From positions 1 to 5,071 of the forward strand of contig JADLGU010000127.1 of assembly GCA_020849155.1 (NCBI GenBank): 5,071 bases of DNA, in the 5' to 3' direction. Under the pieces are notes generated by a model. The model worked only from the letters and a program-made list of their open reading frames with translations. It ran no database searches and was not told the DNA's origin. The position numbers and the translations under genes were made by a program. Shown here piece after piece: positions 1-4,283 of this stretch. The stretch comes from Rhodocyclaceae bacterium (GTDB lineage: Bacteria > Pseudomonadota > Gammaproteobacteria > Burkholderiales > Rhodocyclaceae). Each line of letters starts with the position of its first letter. The first letter of the stretch is position 1.

Positions 1-41
1 CAGGCGCAAAAGTCGGTCTGCGCGGGACGGCGGAGCGCGGC
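1..41. other. Left-edge flank, no gene recognised
   Basis: This short stretch lies just downstream of the small minus-strand gene that ends at 42. It contains no ATG on the minus strand and no stem followed by a T-run that would make a convincing terminator. Plus-strand frames are open here, but nothing recognisable is encoded. The function of this edge cannot be judged without more sequence to the left. Confidence 0.5.
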
Positions 42-251
42 TCAGGCGGGGATGTCCGGCTCGATCATCCGCTCGAGCTGGGCGATGCGGTCCTTCAGCA
101 GCAGCTTGCGCTTCTTCAGCCGGCGCAGCAGCAGGTCGTCGTGCGGCGGGGTCTGCAGCAGCCGCTCGATGATCTCGTCCAGGTCGCGGTGCTCGACCTG
201 GATCTCGTGCAGCTTGAGGCGCAGCTCAGCGATGTCATCGGGCTCTTGCAT
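42..251 (-). CDS. YdcH/DUF465-family small coiled-coil protein
   Basis: This encodes a 69-residue, highly charged, helical protein starting MQEPDDIAELR. It shows the family pattern: a central H-R-D-L-D-x-I-I-E-R-L-L segment (about residues 21-32), then a linker with P-P-H-D-D, then R-L-K-K-R-K-L-x-L-K-D-R-I near residues 44-58. This helix-turn-helix hairpin with an LKK-K-LKD second helix is typical of YdcH/DUF465 proteins, which are cytosolic and poorly characterised; I assign no reaction. I chose the ATG at 251. An in-frame TTG at 284 would add 11 residues not typical of the family. Neither start has a clear Shine-Dalgarno sequence. The gene is divergent from the DUF3567-type gene at 347. 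Family call is fairly sure; function is unknown. Confidence 0.85.
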   Translation of the reverse strand: MQEPDDIAELRLKLHEIQVEHRDLDEIIERLLQTPPHDDLLLRRLKKRKLLLKDRIAQLERMIEPDIPA

Positions 252-257
252 GGGGCT

Positions 258-263
258 ATTATG
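258..263 (-). promoter_or_regulatory. Possible -10 element for the DUF465-type gene
   Basis: Read on the minus strand, this hexamer is CATAAT, five of six matches to TATAAT. It ends seven bases before the ATG at 251, so transcription would start at or next to the initiation codon. No good -35 is seen; the best is TTGTTT (284-279) at a short 15-base spacing. This is a weak candidate. Confidence 0.25.
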
Positions 264-292
264 CGTTGCGGCCGGGAAAAACAACAGTCCGC

Positions 293-311
293 GCAGGGTT
301 GAAAACCCTGC
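293..311. repeat. Perfect inverted repeat, 8-bp arms, 3-base loop
   Basis: The arms GCAGGGTT (293-300) and AACCCTGC (304-311) are exact reverse complements separated by GAA. The repeat sits in the 95-bp divergent spacer between the DUF465-type and DUF3567-type genes, 36 bases before the plus-strand start codon. No T-run follows on either strand, so it does not look like an intrinsic terminator. It could be a protein-binding dyad or an RNA hairpin. It overlaps a candidate -35 hexamer at 299-304. Confidence 0.7.
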
Positions 312-326
312 CGGAGGACATAGATT
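299..326 (+). promoter_or_regulatory. Candidate sigma-70 promoter for the DUF3567-type gene
   Basis: TTGAAA (299-304) matches the -35 consensus at five of six positions. It is followed after 16 bases by TAGATT (321-326), which matches the -10 consensus at four of six. The predicted transcript start would be near 333, giving a very short leader that begins at the ribosome binding site. The -35 lies inside the inverted repeat at 293-311, so a protein bound there could control it. This is inferred from sequence match only. Confidence 0.3.
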
Positions 327-332
327 CGAGGC

Positions 333-338
333 AGGAGG
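333..338 (+). promoter_or_regulatory. Ribosome binding site deciding the start at 347
   Basis: AGGAGG is a full Shine-Dalgarno core, eight bases before the ATG at 347. It favours that ATG over the longer in-frame reading beginning at 266. Confidence 0.85.
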
Positions 339-346
339 TGTCCGAC

Positions 347-580
347 ATGATGATCGTTTTCGACAACCCGGTGATGCATGTGGTCGATTACCCGGCGCAG
401 GATGCCGTGGAGGTGATCGACAAGCGCGTGAACAGGGGCGTCCTGATGCGCAACGGCGCGGCTGAGCGCTTCCGCACGGAGCTGAAGGCGCTGGTCTCGG
501 GGGATCCGGACATCGAGGCCTTCGACGCGCTGCTCGACGAGTATCAGACGCTGCTGAGCCAGCCGGCCATCTACCACTGA
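347..580 (+). CDS. DUF3567-family small protein
   Basis: This encodes a 77-residue soluble protein beginning MMIVFDNPVMHVVDY and ending LLSQPAIYH. An N-terminal strand-like segment leads into V-E-V-I-D-K-R (about 22-28), then a G-V-L-M-R-N-G-A-A-E-R-F-R stretch and a helical C-terminal half with a D-x-L-L-D-E-Y-x-x-L-L-x-Q-P ending. This layout, including the Q-P-x-x-x-H tail, matches DUF3567, which I know as a short conserved betaproteobacterial protein of unknown function. A second ATG follows immediately at 350; the Shine-Dalgarno spacing suits either. The last 10 bases overlap the end of azlD on the other strand. The family assignment is from memory of the pattern, not a search. No catalytic motif is visible. 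Confidence 0.8.
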   Translation: MMIVFDNPVMHVVDYPAQDAVEVIDKRVNRGVLMRNGAAERFRTELKALVSGDPDIEAFDALLDEYQTLLSQPAIYH

Positions 581-897
581 ATCAGGGTCAGACCCCAGAG
601 CACGGCCATTCCCGCCGCGATGCTGGCGAAGGTGCTGCGCGTGAAATGGGCGACGGCGAAGCCGGCCAGCGCCGCCAGCGTGCGCGGGCCGTCGAGCGTG
701 GCGGCCAGGCCCGGCGCGCCGGCCAGCAGCTGCGGCGCGACGATGGCGGCCAGGATGGCCGGCGGCACGTAGTGCAGGATCTGTTTCAGCCAGCGCGGCA
801 GTTCCGCCTCGCCCAGCAGGGCCAGGAAGGACAGACGGGTGGCGAAGGTCGCCAGGCCGAGCCCGGCGATCACGCCCCAGATTGCGATTTCGGCCAT
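571..897 (-). CDS. azlD: AzlD-family branched-chain amino-acid transport subunit
   Basis: This encodes a 108-residue hydrophobic inner-membrane protein, the usual size for AzlD. It has about four membrane segments: about residues 5-20, 42-62, 70-84 and 90-106. The family signature is present: T-R-L-S-F-L near residues 20-25, then L-P-R-W-L-K-Q-I-L-H-Y-V-P-P-A-I-L-A-A-I-V-A-P (about 33-55). AzlD works with AzlC in export of branched-chain amino acids or their analogues. The ATG at 897 overlaps the end of azlC by 28 bp, implying coupled translation; a GGAA-type ribosome binding site lies about six bases upstream. The reading frame stays open upstream to 1716, but that part is only a shadow of azlC. 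The 3' end overlaps the DUF3567-type gene by 10 bp. Confidence 0.92.
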   Translation of the reverse strand: MAEIAIWGVIAGLGLATFATRLSFLALLGEAELPRWLKQILHYVPPAILAAIVAPQLLAGAPGLAATLDGPRTLAALAGFAVAHFTRSTFASIAAGMAVLWGLTLIQW

Positions 898-1598
898 AGC
901 CTTTCCATTCCGATGCCGACGCCGGCGCCGATCAGGGCGGCCGCCATCAGGTTGAGCTTGAGCGGCAACACCAGCAAGACGGAAGTCAGTCCCCCCGCCA
1001 CGGCGGCGGCCGCCAGGGCGCGGTCGCGCAGGAGCGGCGCCAGCACGCCGATGAAGGTCAGGGCGACGACGAAGTCGATCGACCAGCGCGGCGGCACCAG
1101 GGCACCGAGGTAGATGCCGGCCAGGCTGGCGATCTGCCACAGCAGCCACAGCGTGGCGGCGATGCCGAGGAAGAACCAGGGGATGTCGCGGCGCCCGTCG
1201 AGCGCCCGCGCCAGGGTCACGGCGAAGGCCTGGTCGGTGAGCAGGTAGCCGGCCAGCCAGCGCGCCAGGCGCGATTCGTTGCGGAACTGCTGGGCCAGCG
1301 TGGCGCTGTACATCATGAAGCGCAGGTTCACCACCCAGCCGGTGAGGACGATCACCCAGCCGGGCGCGCCGGCGGCGAAGAGCTGGGTGGCGACGATCTG
1401 CGAGGAGCCGGCGAAGACCAGCCAGGATAGGGCGAAGGACTGGCCGGGAGTCAGGCCGACACCGGCCGCGGCGGCGCCGCAGACCATGCCGAAGAGCAGG
1501 ACGCCGGGGGCGAGCGGGAGGCAGGCGCGCACGCCGGCGAGCAAGGCCGGCTGTCTGTCGGAAAGGGCCACGAGGCTTGTCGTTGTTGTTCGAACCAT
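870..1598 (-). CDS. azlC: AzlC-family branched-chain amino-acid exporter, large subunit
   Basis: This encodes a 242-residue polytopic inner-membrane protein of normal AzlC length. Family hallmarks in order are: an early P-L-A-P-G-V-L-L-F-G-M segment (28-38), F-A-G-S-S-Q (62-67) where the family usually has an AG-x-x-Q element, V-V-N-L-R-F-M-M-Y-S (89-98), T-D-Q-A-F (121-125) and a glycine-rich last helix (about 215-231) ending in M-E-R-L. AzlC and AzlD form the two-part branched-chain amino-acid exporter (AzlCD/BrnFE type); the exact substrate here is not shown. The gene is first in a two-gene operon with azlD, overlapping by 28 bp. The ATG at 1598 has only a weak G-rich ribosome binding site. 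Its start is 35 bp from the divergent greB start. I see no regulator gene next to it. Confidence 0.93.
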   Translation of the reverse strand: MVRTTTTSLVALSDRQPALLAGVRACLPLAPGVLLFGMVCGAAAAGVGLTPGQSFALSWLVFAGSSQIVATQLFAAGAPGWVIVLTGWVVNLRFMMYSATLAQQFRNESRLARWLAGYLLTDQAFAVTLARALDGRRDIPWFFLGIAATLWLLWQIASLAGIYLGALVPPRWSIDFVVALTFIGVLAPLLRDRALAAAAVAGGLTSVLLVLPLKLNLMAAALIGAGVGIGMERLWPKSQSGA

Positions 1599-1633
1599 GT
1601 AATTTTATCCCACCCCATTCCGGCACCGCGAGC
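1599..1633. promoter_or_regulatory. 35-bp divergent spacer between azlC and greB
   Basis: This A/T-richer patch separates two divergent start codons. On the minus strand it holds TAAAAT (1607-1602, five of six to a -10), but this lies only three bases from the azlC ATG and has no matching -35. On the plus strand a weak pair TTGTCG (1577-1582) and TAATTT (1600-1605) with a 17-base spacer could serve greB; its -35 would lie inside azlC. Any true promoters must overlap coding sequence. I call no specific promoter with confidence. Confidence 0.3.
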
Positions 1634-2182
1634 ATGAACAAGGCCTTCGTCAAGGAAGACGCGCCCGAGGAGGAGGACGGCCCGCCGTCCGCCCCGGCGC
1701 TGCCTGCCGGATTCAAAAACTACATGACCCGGCGCGGCTACGGCCTGCTCAGGAACGAACTGGAGGAGCTTGTGAAGCGCGAGCGGCCGGCGCTGGTGCA
1801 GGTCGTCTCCTGGGCGGCCAAGAACGGCGACCGCTCCGAGAACGGCGACTACATCTACGGCAAGAAGCGCCTGCGCGAGATCGATCGGCGCATCCGCTTC
1901 CTCATGAAGCGCCTGGAGACTGCCGTCCTGGTCGATCCGGCGGCGCAGGAGAACACGGAGCAGGTGTTCTTCGGCGCCACCGTGACGGTGTGCGACGCAG
2001 AGGGCTGCGAGAGCACCTACCAGATCGTCGGCATCGACGAGGCCGACGCCGGCCGCGGCATGATCAGCTGGATCTCGCCGCTGGCGCGGGCCCTGCTCAA
2101 GGCCCGGGAGGGCGACGCCGTGCGCTTCAGCAGTCCGGCCGGGCCGCGGGAGCTGGAAATCGTCGGGATCCGCTACAGCTAG
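1634..2182 (+). CDS. greB: Transcript cleavage factor GreB
   Basis: GreB binds in the secondary channel of RNA polymerase and stimulates cleavage of backtracked transcripts. The product has 182 residues: a charged N-terminal extension (1-28, with acidic E-D-A-P-E-E-E-D), the antiparallel coiled-coil domain (about 30-103) and a C-terminal FKBP-like domain (about 108-182). The coiled-coil tip N-G-D-R-S-E-N-G-D-Y holds the key acidic residues D66 and E69. The following Y-G-K-K-R-L-R-E-I-D-R-R-I-R-F-L (75-90) identifies GreB rather than GreA. The protein is about 24 residues longer than E. coli GreB (158), as expected for forms starting MNKAFVKE. The ATG at 1634 is chosen for this conserved start; the upstream frame to 1577 overlaps azlC. 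The ribosome binding site is weak (GCGAG). Its TAG stop shares CTAG with the convergent kinase gene. Confidence 0.95.
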   Translation: MNKAFVKEDAPEEEDGPPSAPALPAGFKNYMTRRGYGLLRNELEELVKRERPALVQVVSWAAKNGDRSENGDYIYGKKRLREIDRRIRFLMKRLETAVLVDPAAQENTEQVFFGATVTVCDAEGCESTYQIVGIDEADAGRGMISWISPLARALLKAREGDAVRFSSPAGPRELEIVGIRYS

Positions 2183-4173
2183 TCCGCCAGCGGCAGGCTG
2201 AAATAGAACGTCGCTCCGGCCTCCGGCGCCGATTCCGCCCGGATGCTGCCGCCGTGGCGCTCGATGATGCGCTTGCAGATCGCCAGACCGACGCCGGTGC
2301 CGGGGAAGTCGCGGTCGGTGTGCAGGCGCTGGAACATGCCGAACAGCTTGCCGGCGTAGCGCATGTCGAAGCCGGCACCGTTGTCCTTGACGAAGACCTC
2401 CACCGAGCCGTCCCCAGCGCGGCAGCCGATCTTGACCAGCGGCCTCTCGCGCCTGGACGAATATTTGAGGGCGTTGCCCAGCAGGTTCTCCAGCACCTGG
2501 CGCAGCAGGATCGAGTCGCCCTCGATCACCGGCAGCGGCGCCACTTCGAAACGGGCCGCCGGGTAGGTCTCGCCCAGCTCGGCCGCCACGTCGCGCGCCA
2601 GGTGGTCTAGGTCCACCGCCCGCGGCGCCAGCGAGACCCGGGCGGCGCGCGAGTAGTCGAGCAGGTCGTCGATCAGTTCGCCCATGCGGTTGCTGCCATG
2701 CTGGATGCGCTCCAGCATGTGGCGGGCTTCCTCGCCCAGGCGCTCGTTTTCATTCTCGTAGAGCAGGCGGGCGAAGCCGTTGATGGCGCGCAGCGGCGCA
2801 CGCAGGTCGTGGGAGACCGAGTAGGAGAAGCTCTCCAGCTCGCGGTTGGCCTGGGTCAGCTCGGCCGTGCGCTGGGCGACGCGCTGCTCGAGCGAGGCGT
2901 TGAGCTTGCGGATCTCTTCCTCCGACTGCTTGCGCTGGGTGATGTCGATGAAGATCCAGATGCTCGGCGCTTCCAGCGGGCGCTGGGGATCGACCGCCCG
3001 GCCGACGGCGTGGAGCCAGATCGGCTGGCCGTCCTTGCGCCGGAAGCGCCGCTCTTCCTCGAAATTCTTGCCGTTGGACAGGGCGGCATAGATCTCCTTG
3101 CCGCGTTCAAGGTACTCGGCTTCATCGCGGTAGATGACGACCGCCGACCTGCCGGTCAGTTCGCCGGCCGCGAATCCGAGCATCGTTTCGAACTGCCTGT
3201 TGCAGCTGATGATCTGGCGGTCGCGGCAGACCACCAGGCCGATGACCGCGTTGTCGAGTATCAGCTGCTGTTCGGCCAGCAGGGCGCGGGTTTCGGCATC
3301 GGCGCGGCGCTGCTCGGTGACGTCGGTGAGCAGGCAGTGGGTGCGGACGAACTCGCCGTGCTCGTCGTAGCTGGCGCGGCCATTGACGGAGATCTGGCGC
3401 GGCCCGCCTTCGCGCGGATGGATGACGAATTCCGGTCCGCGGGCATAGCCGCGCTTCCGGAAGGCCGGGAATTCCTCGGCCAGGGTGGGGAGGGAGGATT
3501 CGTCGAGGAATTCGGCGATGCTGCGGCCGAGCACTTCCTGGCGGGTGTAGCCGAACAGCTTCTCCCAGGCTTCGTTGACTTCCAGCAGGTTGCCGGCGGC
3601 GTCGAGCGACTGGTAGGGCAGCGGCGCTTTCTCGTAGAGGCCGCGGAACAGCGCCTCGCGCTGCTCCAGCTCGCGGCGGGCGTGGGCCCGCACCACGGCG
3701 GTGGTGGCCAGCGCCGAGAGGGTCTCGCAGCGCGTCAGGGTTTCCGCCGGGATCGCGTCGGCGCCGCGGCTGGCCAGGTTGAAGCTGCCGATCGGCCTGC
3801 CGTCGAGCAGGATCGGCAGGGCGGCGAAGGCGCGGATCGGGCCGTCCGCGGTGGCGGGCAGACCGAGGACCCCGATTTCAGCGCGGCCCCAGCTGCGGAT
3901 CCTGCCCTCGCGGACGATCGCGGCCTGGGGCGAATCGGCCGGGTAGCTTTGCACCTGGTCCGCGAAGGCGGCATCCACGCCCCGGGCCGACACCAGATTC
4001 AGGGCGCCGGCGCCGTCCAGCAGATACATCCCCCCGCAATCGATGTTCGGACAGGAGAGCGCAGCATCGAGGATGCGCGCCAGCCCTTCCTCGAGGCCGC
4101 TGGCGCGGGCCAGGTCGAGCAGCAGGTCGCGCAGCATGGCGAGGAAGTCGTCGGCCGAGGGCGGAGTGCTCAA
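2179..4173 (-). CDS. Soluble sensor histidine kinase, GAF-PAS-PAS-HisKA-HATPase
   Basis: This encodes a 664-residue kinase with no signal peptide or membrane segment, so it should sense a cytosolic cue. Domains in order are: GAF (about 12-165), PAS (about 172-287, ending D-V-T-E-Q-R), a second PAS/PAC (about 300-415, ending D-I-T-Q-R-K), a coiled-coil linker (415-446), HisKA (447-512) and HATPase (about 555-664). The phosphoacceptor is H455 in S-V-S-H-D-L-R-A-P. ATP-site boxes are intact: N563-L-L-G-N-A-L-K-Y, D597-N-G-A-G-F, L-F-G-M-F-Q-R-L-H (610-618) and G625-T-G-V-G-L. The core resembles bacteriophytochrome-type kinases, but the GAF lacks obvious chromophore-site features. C41 and C46 lie in the GAF; any redox role is speculation. 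There is no receiver domain and no adjacent response regulator in the window, so target and ligand are unknown. The TTG at 4173 is chosen because AAGGA lies six bases upstream; another TTG at 4254 is less supported. Confidence 0.93.
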   Translation of the reverse strand: MSTPPSADDFLAMLRDLLLDLARASGLEEGLARILDAALSCPNIDCGGMYLLDGAGALNLVSARGVDAAFADQVQSYPADSPQAAIVREGRIRSWGRAEIGVLGLPATADGPIRAFAALPILLDGRPIGSFNLASRGADAIPAETLTRCETLSALATTAVVRAHARRELEQREALFRGLYEKAPLPYQSLDAAGNLLEVNEAWEKLFGYTRQEVLGRSIAEFLDESSLPTLAEEFPAFRKRGYARGPEFVIHPREGGPRQISVNGRASYDEHGEFVRTHCLLTDVTEQRRADAETRALLAEQQLILDNAVIGLVVCRDRQIISCNRQFETMLGFAAGELTGRSAVVIYRDEAEYLERGKEIYAALSNGKNFEEERRFRRKDGQPIWLHAVGRAVDPQRPLEAPSIWIFIDITQRKQSEEEIRKLNASLEQRVAQRTAELTQANRELESFSYSVSHDLRAPLRAINGFARLLYENENERLGEEARHMLERIQHGSNRMGELIDDLLDYSRAARVSLAPRAVDLDHLARDVAAELGETYPAARFEVAPLPVIEGDSILLRQVLENLLGNALKYSSRRERPLVKIGCRAGDGSVEVFVKDNGAGFDMRYAGKLFGMFQRLHTDRDFPGTGVGLAICKRIIERHGGSIRAESAPEAGATFYFSLPLAD

Positions 4174-4179
4174 GCGGAT

Positions 4180-4184
4180 TCCTT
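4180..4184 (-). promoter_or_regulatory. Ribosome binding site for the kinase TTG start
   Basis: Read on the minus strand this is AAGGA, six bases before TTG at 4173. It is the best Shine-Dalgarno near the N-terminus and the main reason for choosing a non-ATG start. The first GAF helix begins within ten residues of it. Confidence 0.65.
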
Positions 4185-4205
4185 TTCTTGTCGGCAGCGT
4201 GGCGT

Positions 4206-4227
4206 GTCGAGTATATCGATTGTCGAC
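4206..4227. repeat. Inverted repeat GTCGA-N12-TCGAC
   Basis: Five-base arms (4206-4210 and 4223-4227) flank a 12-base centre that includes the palindrome ATCGAT (4215-4220). The repeat lies in the kinase-htpG divergent spacer, directly before the htpG heat-shock -35. It also covers TATACT on the minus strand (4215-4210), a possible kinase -10 with no clear -35. It could be an operator, but the arms are short and chance is a real alternative. Confidence 0.3.
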
Positions 4228-4229
4228 CT

Positions 4230-4257
4230 CTTGAAATAGCGCGCATTCGCCCAATAT
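4230..4257 (+). promoter_or_regulatory. Heat-shock sigma-32 (RpoH) promoter of htpG
   Basis: CTTGAAA (4230-4236) is an exact match to the sigma-32 -35 consensus. After a 13-base spacer, CCCAATAT (4250-4257) matches the -10 consensus CCCCATNT except at one position. Both motifs, the spacing and the position 26 bases before the htpG start codon fit heat-shock control of an Hsp90 gene. The transcript should start near 4264. TTGAAA followed by TATAGA (4255-4260) after 18 bases could also give weak sigma-70 transcription. Confidence 0.85.
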
Positions 4258-4273
4258 AGAAGCGGTTTCTTAT

Positions 4274-4282
4274 GGAGGAAGG
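4274..4282 (+). promoter_or_regulatory. Ribosome binding site of htpG
   Basis: GGAGGAAGG lies just before the ATG at 4284, with five bases from the GGAGG core to that ATG. An in-frame ATG at 4272 overlaps this site and has no ribosome binding site of its own, so 4284 is the better start. Confidence 0.85.
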
Positions 4283-4283
4283 C

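Noticed and set aside
293..311. Reading the dyad as an intrinsic terminator
   Set aside because: No run of T follows the stem on either strand, and it lies between two divergent gene starts, where no gene ends.
52..465. A 137-codon plus-strand open frame over the DUF465-type gene
   Set aside because: It is serine/arginine low-complexity sequence antisense to a recognisable small protein and out of frame with the DUF3567-type gene.
585..595. GGGTC-A-GACCC as a terminator for the convergent azlD/DUF3567 ends
   Set aside because: The usable stem is only about four base pairs once a loop is allowed, and no T-run follows on either strand.
898..1716. Upstream extension of the azlD reading frame
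   Set aside because: The frame is open through azlC and into greB, but the translated part is arginine/proline-rich shadow. Real AzlD similarity begins at the ATG at 897.
1990..2610. A 206-codon plus-strand open frame across the greB-kinase junction
   Set aside because: It is out of frame with greB and antisense to the kinase ATPase domain. Its composition is shadow-like and no start signal is visible.
2698..4239. A 513-codon open frame on the plus strand opposite the histidine kinase
   Set aside because: It lies antisense to a kinase with all motifs intact. Its translation is rich in A, G, V, Q and R with no recognisable domain, as expected of an opposite-strand shadow in GC-rich DNA.
4174..4254. 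A 27-residue N-terminal extension of the kinase from TTG 4254
   Set aside because: There is no ribosome binding site before it, it overlaps the htpG promoter hexamers, and the extension has no domain-like sequence. The TTG at 4173 has AAGGA at six bases.
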